NCBI GenBank assembly: GCA_030604735.1 | Contig: JAUVVG010000005.1 | Coordinates: 1-64,000 of the forward strand | Reading direction: 5' to 3' | DNA length: 64,000 nucleotides | Source of the DNA: Azoarcus sp. | GTDB taxonomy: Bacteria > Pseudomonadota > Gammaproteobacteria > Burkholderiales > Rhodocyclaceae | In this document: one piece after another, positions 42,272-51,941 of the stretch | Numbering within the stretch: the stretch's first letter is position 1 | How the letters are laid out: each line of letters begins with the position of its first letter | Program-made: the position numbers and the translations under genes | Notes under the pieces: model-generated | What the model was told of the DNA's origin: nothing | Database searches by the model: none | Seen by the model: only the letters and a program-made list of their open reading frames with translations

Positions 42272-43480
42272 ATGACGATGACCACCCCCGACACGAATAC
42301 CCGCAATCCCTCGCCGCTGAGCCTGTCCTTGCCACCGATCGAGGAAATCGAGCGCGAGGTCAAGGGCGAAGCTGCGCCGAAGCAGGAAGACCCTGCCCTT
42401 GCCGCAATGGCCGACGCCTTCGTCCGCGACGCACTCGCACTGTCGGATTCGAGCATAGAGAGCGGTGCCGCGCAACGCCAACGCGAAGCGATCGACGGCA
42501 TGGGCATCGAGATCCAGCGCCAGGCCGCACACCGCAGCACGATGCTGCAAACCCCTATCCGCAAGCTCGCCCACCAGGGCGATGAAGGCGGGCCAGTGGC
42601 CAAGGCGTTGGTCGACCTCCGCGGCAAGATGCAGGAACTCGACCCCCACCGTCATGAGCTGTCCACCGGTGGCCTGGCACGGGCGCTGTCCTTCATCCCA
42701 GGGGTCGGCAACCGGCTGCAGCGCTACTTCGCCAAGTACGAGACCACCCAGGAAGCGCTGGACGGTATCATCCGCGACCTGGAAGCCGGCAGCGACATGC
42801 TCCGGCGCGACAACCTGACCCTGGCGGACGACCAGGACGTGCTGCGCTCGCTGATCGGGCAACTCCAGCGCCAGGTCGAGCTGGGCCGGCTGATCGACGG
42901 CCGTCTCGGGCAGGCCGCCGCCGACCTGCCCCAGCAGGACGCCCGTCGCGGTTTCATCGAGGAAGAACTGCTGTTCCCGCTGCGACAGCGCATCCTCGAC
43001 CTGCAGCAACAGCTGGCGGTGAGTCAGCAGGGGGTGCTCGCCCTCGAGGTGGTGATCCGCAACAATCGCGAGCTGATCCGCGGCGTCGATCGCGCCATCA
43101 ACGTGACCGTGTCGGCGCTGAACGTGGCGGTGACCACCGCACTGGCGCTGGCCAACCAGCGCCTGGTACTCGACCGGATCGAGGCACTGAACAGCACGAC
43201 CTCGGACCTGATCGCCGGCACCGCCAAGGCCTTGCGCACCCAGGGCGTCGAAATCCAGACCCGCGCCTCCTCGACCGTGCTCGACATGGACAAGCTCGAA
43301 ACCGCGTTCGAGGACGTGATCGGCGCGATTGACGAGGTCTCGCGCTATCGCCGCGAAGCACTCCCGAAACTCGACGAACAGATCGACCGCCTGGACGCCC
43401 TCGCCCAACGTGGCAACGAGGCGATCGCGCGGCTGGACGAGGGCAACACGAAGCCGGTTACCCGAGCCCTGGAAAGCTGA
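42272..43480 (+). CDS. TelA/KlaA-family toxic-anion resistance protein
   Basis: A 402-residue, largely helical soluble protein. The stretches GNRLQRYFAKYET, LRRDNLTLADDQ and QQGVLALEVVIRNNRELIRGVDRA are characteristic of TelA, which is linked to tellurite or envelope-stress resistance in several bacteria; biochemical role unknown. GGAG lies 3 nt before the first ATG; a second ATG two codons later is possible. Cotranscribed with the membrane protein upstream. Confidence 0.9.
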   Translation: MTMTTPDTNTRNPSPLSLSLPPIEEIEREVKGEAAPKQEDPALAAMADAFVRDALALSDSSIESGAAQRQREAIDGMGIEIQRQAAHRSTMLQTPIRKLAHQGDEGGPVAKALVDLRGKMQELDPHRHELSTGGLARALSFIPGVGNRLQRYFAKYETTQEALDGIIRDLEAGSDMLRRDNLTLADDQDVLRSLIGQLQRQVELGRLIDGRLGQAAADLPQQDARRGFIEEELLFPLRQRILDLQQQLAVSQQGVLALEVVIRNNRELIRGVDRAINVTVSALNVAVTTALALANQRLVLDRIEALNSTTSDLIAGTAKALRTQGVEIQTRASSTVLDMDKLETAFEDVIGAIDEVSRYRREALPKLDEQIDRLDALAQRGNEAIARLDEGNTKPVTRALES

Positions 43481-43558
43481 GTCTTGCCGCGTCTAGCGTT
43501 CATGAATCCAAGAGAAACTCCCCAACCCAACTCACTCGATACAGACAGGAGACCCGGC

Positions 43559-43846
43559 ATGGGCGGCGCATTCGTCATCGGCCAGATCACGATCAAGGAT
43601 GAAGCCAAATGGGAGGCCTACCGGCGCGAGGTGCCGGCCACCTTGCTGCCCTGGGGTGGAGAGGTCATGGCGCGCGGGCGGCTTGCCCGCGAACTGGACG
43701 GCCAATGCAGCGGCACCGACCGGGTCGTGATCCGCTTTCCCGATGTCTCCCGGGCCACGGGCTGGCATGCATCGGCTGCCTACCAGGCCCTGATTCCATT
43801 GCGAAAGCAGGCGGCCGATATCGATCTCGCCTGCTTCGAGGAATGA
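43559..43846 (+). CDS. DUF1330-family protein
   Basis: A 95-residue protein with the DUF1330 (dimeric alpha/beta barrel) pattern: AFVIGQITIKDEAKWEAYRREVP at the N-terminus and FPDVSRATGWHASAAYQALIPLR in the middle. Function of the family is unknown. AGGAG stands 8 nt upstream of the ATG. Confidence 0.85.
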   Translation: MGGAFVIGQITIKDEAKWEAYRREVPATLLPWGGEVMARGRLARELDGQCSGTDRVVIRFPDVSRATGWHASAAYQALIPLRKQAADIDLACFEE

Positions 43847-44132
43847 ATCCAGGGCACGGGGACAATGACCCACGCATTTCCATCGTTCGATCAACCACCG
43901 ACCCCATCGCCTTGCCACGCACGCGCTGAAGCGCTGGCGCGACAGTCGCCAGCACGACATATCGATAGGCTTCGAGGCCGCCGGCTGCTTCACATTCATC
44001 GTGCAACTTCGCCGTCAAGATTCGGCGCCCCAATCCGTAGATAGTGAAAGAACCATCACGCATCCGGCCATTACGCGTACCGGATGGGGTCGATGCACGG
44101 GCCCGAACGCTTCAGACAACGAGGAAACGACA

Positions 44133-45743
44133 GTGAAGATCTCCACCAAGCTATACCTGCTCACCGCATTGCTACTCGCGCTGGCGGGTGCCATTGGGGT
44201 CACTGGTCTGTACGGCATGAATGTGACCGTCAACAGTTTGAAAACGGTCTATGAGGACAGGGTGGTTCCGCTCAGGGACATCAAGGAAATCTCCGATGCC
44301 TATGCGGTGCATGTCGTCGACGCGACTCACAAGGTCCGTGACGGCGTTCTGACACCGGCGCAAGGCCTGACGGGGGTCGAACAGGCCGAGCGTCTGATCG
44401 ACGCCCGCTGGAATGCCTATCTCGCAACGGTACTGGTACCGGAAGAACAGCGACTGGTGGCCGAGATCACGCCCAGGATGGAGGTCGCCAACGCCGCAAT
44501 CACGCGGCTCAAGACCTTGCTGACACACTACGACCCTTACGACCTTGGCCGTTTCGCGGCGACCGAGCTTTACCGCGACATCGATCCGGTGTCGGAGTCG
44601 ATATCCCGCCTGGTCGAGGTACAGCTCGACGTGGCAAGACGCGAGTTCGAGCTCGGCGAAGCCAGCTACGCCGGCATGCGCAACACCTCGATCGGGCTGA
44701 TCCTGTTGGGCCTGATCGCCGGTTTCGGCATCGCGACCTGGACGATCCGCACGGCAGTGCAGGGACCGCTCGCGCAGACCCAGACGGTGGCCGGCGAGAT
44801 CGCACGCGGCAATCTCGGCATTGCCATCCCGACCGATCGCAAGGATGAAATGGGCAGACTGCTCAAATCGCTCGCCGGCATGCGCGACGGCTTGAGGACA
44901 ATGGTGGTCGAGCTGAAGACCAATGCGGAAGGCGTGGCTTCCGAGGCGGCTCAACTCGCCTCGACATCGACCCAGCTGGCCGGGGCGACCGAGCACCAGG
45001 CCGAGTCGGCGTCGGCGATGGCTGCGGCCGTCGAGCAGATGACGGTCTCGATCAACCACGTATCGGACAGCGCACGCGAAGCCCACTCCATCTCGATGGA
45101 TACCAACGAACGGTCGAACGCGGGCAATACCATGATCCGCGACACGCTGGTCGAGATGGACAAGATCTCGCACACGGTCAACGACGCTGCGGAGACGATC
45201 AGGGCGATGGGGGAGAGCTCGCAAAAGGTTTCGAGCATCGTCCAGATGATCAGGGAAGTCGCCGAACAGACCAATCTGCTTGCGCTCAATGCCGCCATCG
45301 AGGCGGCCCGGGCGGGCGAGCAGGGCCGCGGCTTCGCCGTCGTCGCGGACGAGGTGCGCAAGCTGGCCGAGCGGACCGCGCAGGCGACCACCGACATCTA
45401 CACGATGATCGGCGAGGTTCAAACCAATGCGAAGTCGGCGGTCGCCATCATGGAGCGCGCAGTGGAACGGGTGGACGGGGGAGCCAAGCTCGCTCGTCAG
45501 ACCGGCGAGACCATGAATACGATAGGAGACTCGGCCCGTCAGGTGGTCAATGTGGTCAACGAGATCTCGAGTGCGCTGAAGGAGCAAAGCACCGCCAGCA
45601 ACGACATCGCGACCAACGTCGAGCGGATCGCACAGATGTCGGAAGAGAATCATTCCGCGACCCGGATGGCGGCCGATTCGGCCCACCGTCTCGAGGAGCT
45701 CGCCGCGAGCACCCGTCAGGCGGTGTCGATCTTCAAGCTCTGA
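44133..45743 (+). CDS. Methyl-accepting chemotaxis protein
   Basis: A 536-residue transmembrane chemoreceptor. First hydrophobic segment (about 7-28), a four-helix-bundle ligand domain (about 30-185) and second segment (about 188-208), then HAMP (about 210-262) and the signalling domain with the highly conserved hairpin tip EQTNLLALNAAIEAARAGEQ (about 388-410). It starts with GTG after GAGGAA. The ligand is unknown. It lies alone on the plus strand and presumably serves a chemotaxis system elsewhere. Confidence 0.95.
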   Translation: MKISTKLYLLTALLLALAGAIGVTGLYGMNVTVNSLKTVYEDRVVPLRDIKEISDAYAVHVVDATHKVRDGVLTPAQGLTGVEQAERLIDARWNAYLATVLVPEEQRLVAEITPRMEVANAAITRLKTLLTHYDPYDLGRFAATELYRDIDPVSESISRLVEVQLDVARREFELGEASYAGMRNTSIGLILLGLIAGFGIATWTIRTAVQGPLAQTQTVAGEIARGNLGIAIPTDRKDEMGRLLKSLAGMRDGLRTMVVELKTNAEGVASEAAQLASTSTQLAGATEHQAESASAMAAAVEQMTVSINHVSDSAREAHSISMDTNERSNAGNTMIRDTLVEMDKISHTVNDAAETIRAMGESSQKVSSIVQMIREVAEQTNLLALNAAIEAARAGEQGRGFAVVADEVRKLAERTAQATTDIYTMIGEVQTNAKSAVAIMERAVERVDGGAKLARQTGETMNTIGDSARQVVNVVNEISSALKEQSTASNDIATNVERIAQMSEENHSATRMAADSAHRLEELAASTRQAVSIFKL

Positions 45744-45779
45744 TCCTGCTCCAGGCCGGTCGTCAGTCCACGGGCGCGC

Positions 45780-46718
45780 TTATTCCAGCGCGCCTTCCTC
45801 CATCTGCAGGAACACATTGTAGGCATTGAGCCGGTTCGCCTCGCGGAAGGCGGGGAGCTTCTCCCAGTCGGTCCAGTCGGTGTCTTCGTAGGCCTCTTCG
45901 AAGGATTTCAGCTCCTCGACCGCCTCACCCATCGCCTGACGCAGAAAGCGGAGATAGTCGCGGGTCAGGGTCAGGTCGGACTGTGGATCGGTCGAGGCCG
46001 GGCCGTGGCCAGGGACCAGCACCGCCGGGGCGAGCTCGATCATCGCGTCGAGCGCGACGAGCCAGCGTGCGGTGTCGGCATTGCCGACGAACGGAATCCG
46101 GCCGCGGAACAACATGTCGCCGGCGAACAAGACCTTGTCCTCGATCACTTCCAGCGCGAGATCCTCCGGGGAATGCGCTGGCCCGACATGCAGGACACGG
46201 AAATTCAGGCCGCCGAGGCTGAACTCGAGGTCGCCGTCCAGCCAGCGGTCGGCCGGGACCAGGCGGGTGTTCTCATCGACGAAGGGGAAGAGATCGGCGC
46301 GCCGCTGGGCCAGGCGCTCCTGCGCGAGCTCCGAGTTCAGCACCGCCTCGCCGAGCCGGTGGGCCCATATCTCCACCCCGGCGTCCTGGAAAGCCTGCAG
46401 CCCGTAGTAGTGGTCGGCATGGAAGTGGCTGACGATCACCTTGCGAATGGGCTGGTCGGTCAGTTTCGCGATCTCGTCCATCAGCTGCTTGCCCAGGGCC
46501 GGGGTGCCGAGCGCATCGAACACCACCACCCCGTCGGGGGTGACCACGAAGCCTGCGTTGGACATGAAACCTTCATTGGCGGCCGAGGCCATGCCGGGCT
46601 TGCCGGCGACATACCAGCTATGCTCCCCAACCTTGACCGGTGTCATGTCGATTGCCGATGCGACAGACGCGCACAACATGCAGATCGCGGCCAATAGCCT
46701 CTTCGTACCCCATCCCAT
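45780..46718 (-). CDS. Exported metallo-beta-lactamase-fold hydrolase (SoxH-like)
   Basis: A 312-residue protein: signal peptide (about 1-23) and an MBL fold with zinc ligands in SHFHADHYYG (about 107-113), GPAHSPED, FAGDMLF and VPGHGPAS. Resembles SoxH-type hydrolases found near sulfur-oxidation genes; substrate (a thioester, persulfide or lactone) unknown. Coding and start are clear. A dyad lies 17 bp upstream of the start. No sox operon is in the window. Confidence 0.9.
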   Translation of the reverse strand: MGWGTKRLLAAICMLCASVASAIDMTPVKVGEHSWYVAGKPGMASAANEGFMSNAGFVVTPDGVVVFDALGTPALGKQLMDEIAKLTDQPIRKVIVSHFHADHYYGLQAFQDAGVEIWAHRLGEAVLNSELAQERLAQRRADLFPFVDENTRLVPADRWLDGDLEFSLGGLNFRVLHVGPAHSPEDLALEVIEDKVLFAGDMLFRGRIPFVGNADTARWLVALDAMIELAPAVLVPGHGPASTDPQSDLTLTRDYLRFLRQAMGEAVEELKSFEEAYEDTDWTDWEKLPAFREANRLNAYNVFLQMEEGALE

Positions 46719-46734
46719 GATCGTCTCTTTTTAT

Positions 46735-46752
46735 GCGTATATTTGCATACGC
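46735..46752. promoter_or_regulatory. Dyad upstream of MBL hydrolase
   Basis: GCGTAT (46735-46740) and ATACGC (46747-46752) with a 6-bp AT-rich spacer, between two divergent genes. Compact dyads of this kind are typical operators of small dimeric repressors such as ArsR-type proteins; the regulator is not in the window. Confidence 0.45.
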
Positions 46753-46858
46753 TAACAAATCCGGAAGACCGGGTCGATCTGCAGTGCAGCACGCGCCTCG
46801 GGGCCGGTGCTGCGGTGCACGGTATCATTGTTGCTTTCGCCGCCGGAGCCGATGCGCC

Positions 46859-48268
46859 ATGACGAAACGCGACACCACGCTGACCACCGACCAGAAAGCC
46901 CTCAAGATCAATCTGGACAAGTTCAAGTACGGTTCCATCGTCGAGATCGGCGCCGGCCAGGAGGTCGCCCGCCGCTTTTTCCATGTCGGCGCGGCGGCCG
47001 GCACCATCGCCAAGACCATGTCCGCCTATGACATGGCGGTCAGCGACGACATCTATGGGCCGGTCGACCGCTATGTCAGCCGGGCGCGGCTGATGCAGAT
47101 GCTGGACAAGGAATTCGAACAAGTGGTGAGCCGGCTGTCCAAGGTCCGCTCGCGCAACACCACCTTCTTCGCCTATGCCGCCACGGTCACCGCGCGCAGC
47201 TTCAAGCAGAAGAACGAATGTCATGGCTGGGTCGGCCTGCGGGTCCAGCTACACCCGGGTGCGGCGCCCAGCGACATCGTGATGCATGTGCGCATGCTCG
47301 ACAACGACAACGCCCTGCAATCCGAAGCCCTGGGCATCCTCGGGGTGAACCTGATCCACGCCGCCTTCTTCTACCACACGCACCCTGAATGGATCGTCGA
47401 GGCCCTGGGCGACGGACTCGGTTCGGAGCGGATCGAGGTGGATCTGATCCATTTCGCCGGCCCCTACTTCGAGGAAGTCGAGAACCGGCTGATGAACCTG
47501 CACCTGATCCGCAGCTGGCTGACCCGGGCGGTGATCTTCGATCCCAACGGCCAGGTCGTGGTGCCGGGCGAGCTGTTCCATCGCAAGCCGGTGATGGTGA
47601 TCCGGGGCAGCTTCAAGCCGGTCACCCGGGTCAATGTCGACATGATGAACGCCGGCCAGCGCCAGTTCGGCCAGATCGCGGCGGTGGACGACAGCAACAT
47701 GGTCAGCCTGGCCGAGATCACGATGAACTCGCTGGTCTCGGGAGACAACGTGGACAACGCCGATTTCCTGGCGCGGGTCGATCTGCTCGCCTCGCTCGGC
47801 TACACCGTGATGATCTCGGACTATGTGCGCTTCTTCCGTCTGCGCGCCTACCTGCGCCGCTACACCCAGAAGCCGATCGGCATCGTGCTCAGCGTGCGTG
47901 ACTTCGAGGCCTTGTTCGACGAGAAGTATTACGAGGGCCTCGAAGGCGGCATGCTGGAAGCCTTCGGCAAGCTGTTCCCGGACAACACCCATGTCTACAC
48001 CTATCCGTCGCGCCCGCGTGGCGAAAGCGAGCTGGTGACGCTGGACACGGTCAAGGTGCCGCCCCACCTGCGCCATCTGCTCGCCCATCTGGTCGATAAC
48101 GGCAAACTGGTCGGGATCGAGCACTATGACGAGAACGTGTTGCATATCGACGTCGGCTCGGTCCTCGGCGGCCTGCGCCGGGGCCGGGGCAGCTGGGAAG
48201 AGGATGTGCCGGAAACGGTCGCCGCCGCGATCATCGAACGGCGACTGCTCGGCTACGATTCGGAATGA
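46859..48268 (+). CDS. Large conserved-looking protein of unknown function
   Basis: A 469-residue soluble protein with no signal peptide or membrane segment. It looks well ordered: long regions without low complexity and motifs such as GSIVEIGAGQEVARRFFHVGAAAGTIAKTMSA, NECHGWVGLRVQLHP and IEVDLIHFAGPYFEEVENRL. I do not recognise a catalytic signature. The start follows a CGCC stretch without a clear Shine-Dalgarno. Neighbouring genes (MBL hydrolase, helicase) give no functional hint. Confidence 0.78.
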   Translation: MTKRDTTLTTDQKALKINLDKFKYGSIVEIGAGQEVARRFFHVGAAAGTIAKTMSAYDMAVSDDIYGPVDRYVSRARLMQMLDKEFEQVVSRLSKVRSRNTTFFAYAATVTARSFKQKNECHGWVGLRVQLHPGAAPSDIVMHVRMLDNDNALQSEALGILGVNLIHAAFFYHTHPEWIVEALGDGLGSERIEVDLIHFAGPYFEEVENRLMNLHLIRSWLTRAVIFDPNGQVVVPGELFHRKPVMVIRGSFKPVTRVNVDMMNAGQRQFGQIAAVDDSNMVSLAEITMNSLVSGDNVDNADFLARVDLLASLGYTVMISDYVRFFRLRAYLRRYTQKPIGIVLSVRDFEALFDEKYYEGLEGGMLEAFGKLFPDNTHVYTYPSRPRGESELVTLDTVKVPPHLRHLLAHLVDNGKLVGIEHYDENVLHIDVGSVLGGLRRGRGSWEEDVPETVAAAIIERRLLGYDSE

Positions 48269-48390
48269 CAGCCTGGGACGCACCGGCGAGAACCGGATTC
48301 GAGCCTGCACCCGACCCGCAGTCGCCACGCTGCGCCCAGCAGCCCCGATCTGATTCTCCTACCTGTTCGCCGACCTGATCTACCCAGGAC

Positions 48391-50085
48391 ATGGCCCGCA
48401 CCTACCCTGAAGGATGGCAACGCCTGCCGGCCAGCGGGGCGCTGGCGCGGGAGCTCGAGACGCTGAGCACCCTCTCCACCCAGCTGCCGGATGACTACGC
48501 CATCTACCACCGGGTGCACTGGACCCGGGTGCAGGACGATCAGTCACTGTTCGGCGAGGTCGATTTCATCATCGTCGGTCCGGCTGGCAATCTACTCATC
48601 ATCGAGCAGGCCTCCGGCTTTCTGGACGAAACCGACGACGGACTGGTCAGACGCCATGTCCGCGGCAGGCGGCTGGTCCGCTCCACACTGGCCCGGAGTG
48701 TGGACCATCTCGGCGCTCGCCTGGCCGGACACTTCGACGGCGTAGCCCCCGCGATCGAGCTGCTGTTCTACTGCCCGGACTACACCGTCCGCCAGCCGGG
48801 CAGCGCCGGCCTCGACCCGGCCCGCATCGTCGACGCCACCCGCCGCGACCAGCTACCCGCCCTGGTCGCCTCGCTGCTCCGCGAGGGCACGCCGGATGCC
48901 CATCGGCGAGATGGGATCCACCGCTTTCTGACCGATGCGCTGCGGCTCGTCCCCGAGGTCGGGGCCATCGTCGGCCAAGCCGAGGCCTTGTATACCCGGC
49001 TCGCCGGCGGGCTGGCCGAATGGGCGCGCCGGATCGAGATGCAGCCGTTCCGCCTGCGGGTCACCGGCACCGCCGGCAGCGGCAAGACCCAGCTCGCGAT
49101 GGCGGTGTTCCGCGATGCGGTCGCCGCCGGTCGCCGTCCGCTCTATGTCTGCTACAACCGTCCGCTGGCCGACCATATTTCGCTGATCGTGCCGAGTGGC
49201 GGCGAGGTCGCCACCTATCATCAGCTATGCGACCGCATGCTGCGCGAGGCGGGACGTCCGCCCGATTTCTCCCAGCCTGGGGCCTTCGCCCGGATGGAGC
49301 GCGACGCGCAGGCGCTCGAGCCCGCGTCACGCTGGCAGGTCGATGAGCTGATCATCGACGAGGGCCAGGATTTCCGGCCGGAATGGCGCGACATGCTGAT
49401 CCGGATGCTGAGACCGGACGGTCGGGCCTGGTGGCTGGAGGACCCGATGCAAAACCTCTACGACCGCCCCGAAATCGCCCTGCCGGGATGGGTCAGGATC
49501 AGCAGCGAACGCAACTATCGCAGCCCTTCGGACATCCTGACCGTCCTCAACCGCGCCCTGCCGCTGGTCGAACCGATACGCGCCGGCAGCCCGATCTCGG
49601 ATTCAGGGCTGGAAACCTTCACCTGGCGCGACGAGACCGCCCTGCTCGACCAGACCAAGCGGGCGATCACCCGCGCGATCGGTCTGGGCTTTCGTCGCGA
49701 CATGATCGCACTGGTGACCTTTCGTGGTCGCGAGCATTCCGTGTTCACCCCGTTGAAACGGCTCGGACCACACGGATTGCGCGCCTTCAGCGGTCGCTAC
49801 GACCTGCTCGGCAACCCGGTGTTCAGCGACGGCGACGTGCTGATCGATTCGGTCTACCGTTTCAAGGGTCAGGCCGCGCCCTGCGTGATCTTCACCGAGG
49901 TCGATTTCGAGGCGCTCGATCCGCTGACCGTGCGCAAGTTGTTCGTCGGCGCGACCCGCGCCAGCATGAAGCTGATCCTGGTCGTGTCCGAGCGCGCCGA
50001 GCAAATGCTGAAGACCCGGGAGGACGACGCCACAGATGCAAGCAACCCGCCGCTCTCGAACTCACCGGGTCCTGGCATGGCGTGA
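48391..50085 (+). CDS. NERD-domain/UvrD-like SF1 helicase-type protein
   Basis: A 564-residue protein. The N-terminal 120 residues resemble a NERD nuclease-related domain (SLFGEVDFIIVGPAGNLLIIEQ, Glu56, Asp58, Glu72), but the Lys expected two residues after the last acidic position is Ala74. The rest is an SF1 helicase core: Walker A GTAGSGKT (226-233), Walker B LIIDEGQDF (about 318), and VYRFKGQAAPCVIF plus VGATRA near the end. It probably acts on DNA in an ATP-dependent way; whether the nuclease-like part is active is doubtful. Confidence 0.88.
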   Translation: MARTYPEGWQRLPASGALARELETLSTLSTQLPDDYAIYHRVHWTRVQDDQSLFGEVDFIIVGPAGNLLIIEQASGFLDETDDGLVRRHVRGRRLVRSTLARSVDHLGARLAGHFDGVAPAIELLFYCPDYTVRQPGSAGLDPARIVDATRRDQLPALVASLLREGTPDAHRRDGIHRFLTDALRLVPEVGAIVGQAEALYTRLAGGLAEWARRIEMQPFRLRVTGTAGSGKTQLAMAVFRDAVAAGRRPLYVCYNRPLADHISLIVPSGGEVATYHQLCDRMLREAGRPPDFSQPGAFARMERDAQALEPASRWQVDELIIDEGQDFRPEWRDMLIRMLRPDGRAWWLEDPMQNLYDRPEIALPGWVRISSERNYRSPSDILTVLNRALPLVEPIRAGSPISDSGLETFTWRDETALLDQTKRAITRAIGLGFRRDMIALVTFRGREHSVFTPLKRLGPHGLRAFSGRYDLLGNPVFSDGDVLIDSVYRFKGQAAPCVIFTEVDFEALDPLTVRKLFVGATRASMKLILVVSERAEQMLKTREDDATDASNPPLSNSPGPGMA

Positions 50086-50160
50086 GCCTATACGCCCTTG
50101 GCCCGCACGACCGACTGGTAGAATCCGCGCTTCGCCCCCTCACCGACGGAGACTGCTCCG

Positions 50161-51858
50161 ATGACCGAGCAGGAAAGCGGCCTCACCCTCTGGCGCCAGC
50201 GCATCGCGGGCGTCCAGTTGCCGTTGCTGAGTGGTCCTGAAACGATCGAGAAACTGCTGTCGGCCAGCGTCAGTCTGCAGGAGGTCGCGCATCTGCTCGT
50301 CGACGACCCGGCGCTGGCGCTGGAGATGGTCATCGCAGCCGCCCGGCTGCCTTCGGTACAGGGCGAGGTGCAGGGGCTGCAGCACGCCCTGAACCTGCTG
50401 GGCATCCGGCGCGTCCAGGCCTTGATCCGGGCCCGCGCGACCCGGGTCATGAACCCCGAGTCGGCCGCCCACCGTGGCAGCCTGCAGGCGATCACGGTCA
50501 GCCGTCTGGCCGCCTCGCTGGTCAATCGCTGGGCTGAGAAGAAAGTACCGGGAACCGGCGAGTTCCTGTCCTGCGTGGCGCTGCTGATCGGGCTGGCACG
50601 CTGGAAGCTGCCGCTGGCCGCACCGCGGGTTCATATGGCGATCGAGGTCCGGGTTGGACGCGGCGAGCGCCGCAGCCAGGTCGAGCAGGTCTTGCTCGGC
50701 TGCTCGATGGACGAATTGAACCGTGCAGTGCTGATCGACGCCGGTTTTTCCCCCGAGTCGCCACTCTTGCAGTCCAAGCTCGCCGACCCGATCATGCTGG
50801 CGAAGGCCGCCCGCTGCGCCTGGACCGGGACGATGGCGCCGGAACTGCCGGTCGAGGTGGCGCGCTGGCTGCGACAACGTACCACGCCCTCGCTGATCGC
50901 TCACCTCGTGGCCTGGGCCGGACATGACGGCTGGTTCGAGAACCGCTGCCTGCGCTTGCTCGAGGTCGTCTCTGCGCTCAACAACCGGCCGCTCGATCGG
51001 GTCATCACCTCGACCCACCGTACTGCCGTCGTAGTGAGCCGGAGGCTGGAACAATACGGTGGCGTGATCTTCTCTCCGGGCGAGCAATTGTTCTGGGAGC
51101 GGAAACCACCGCGCGGACCGATCGATAAAGCCGTTCCCACATCGCAGAGCCAACCCGAGCCACCACGCAGGAAGCCGACCGCAGTGGCCGAGCCGGCTCC
51201 AGCAGTCAGTCCGCGGACTGCGCCGCTGGCGCAACCGGTCGAGCCCGCAGCCCCACCGCGCACCCCGGCCGGGTCGGCACCTGCCACGACCAATCCGGCT
51301 ACGGCCAGGGAGTCGCCGCCGCCCCCCCCGCCCGCGCGCCATACCGACCTCGCGCTGCTGCACGCTTTCGTCACCCGCTGCCGGGACAACGCGTTCGTCG
51401 ATTTACGGCAGCTGATGACGGAAGCGGGCAATACGCTGGAGAAGGGCCTGGGCCTGCGCCGCAGCCTGTTCTTCCTGCGTCCAGGCAATAGCGAACAGTT
51501 GCGCTGCTACCTGAAGCACGGCCTCACTGGTGCGATTCAGGGCGTGTCGCTGGATGTGCCGGTCAGCCCGGAGAACCTGCTGACCCGACTGGTCGAGCAG
51601 GGCGGTTCGATTCGGGTGGATGCGGAACACGGCGCAGTCGCGATCAGGCAGCTCCCCGCGTGCCTGCATGAACTCGCGACCTCGGCCGGCTTCGTGGTGA
51701 CCAGCATCAAGCTGAACGAGCGGCCGGTCGGGGCGATCTGGGCGGACATCGGCTCTCCGCGCATCGAGGTTCACGCCAGGCAGTACGATGTGTTCAGGGT
51801 CGTTGCCGGTCACTTCAATACGGCTTTCACCCACCTCACCCGAAAGATAAAGAAGTAG
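50161..51858 (+). CDS. HDOD-domain protein with C-terminal GAF-like domain
   Basis: A 565-residue regulator. Residues about 15-210 form an HDOD domain (a degenerate HD-type fold used in signalling), followed by a helical part, a Pro/Ala-rich linker (about 320-395) and a C-terminal alpha/beta domain (about 395-560) with GAF-like layout. HDOD proteins often link second-messenger or redox signals to motility and stress. It is downstream of the helicase gene and convergent with the stator genes. Confidence 0.85.
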   Translation: MTEQESGLTLWRQRIAGVQLPLLSGPETIEKLLSASVSLQEVAHLLVDDPALALEMVIAAARLPSVQGEVQGLQHALNLLGIRRVQALIRARATRVMNPESAAHRGSLQAITVSRLAASLVNRWAEKKVPGTGEFLSCVALLIGLARWKLPLAAPRVHMAIEVRVGRGERRSQVEQVLLGCSMDELNRAVLIDAGFSPESPLLQSKLADPIMLAKAARCAWTGTMAPELPVEVARWLRQRTTPSLIAHLVAWAGHDGWFENRCLRLLEVVSALNNRPLDRVITSTHRTAVVVSRRLEQYGGVIFSPGEQLFWERKPPRGPIDKAVPTSQSQPEPPRRKPTAVAEPAPAVSPRTAPLAQPVEPAAPPRTPAGSAPATTNPATARESPPPPPPARHTDLALLHAFVTRCRDNAFVDLRQLMTEAGNTLEKGLGLRRSLFFLRPGNSEQLRCYLKHGLTGAIQGVSLDVPVSPENLLTRLVEQGGSIRVDAEHGAVAIRQLPACLHELATSAGFVVTSIKLNERPVGAIWADIGSPRIEVHARQYDVFRVVAGHFNTAFTHLTRKIKK

Positions 51859-51896
51859 GCCGGGGGTAGCCTCACCCGGGCATCGTCCCGGCAGGA

Positions 51897-51920
51897 TGTG
51901 GGAGCGCAGAGGCCGCGATC
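51897..51920 (+). repeat. REP-like element
   Basis: The sequence GTGGGAGCGCAGAGGCCGCG resembles the REP-like elements found in the 59.9-60.1 kb intergenic region (GGGAGCG ... CGCGA). It sits between two convergent genes, after the inverted repeat CCGGG-catcgt-CCCGG. It may serve as a 3'-end or intergenic palindrome. Confidence 0.5.
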
Positions 51921-51941
51921 AGACCTGCGTTCAGCGTATGC

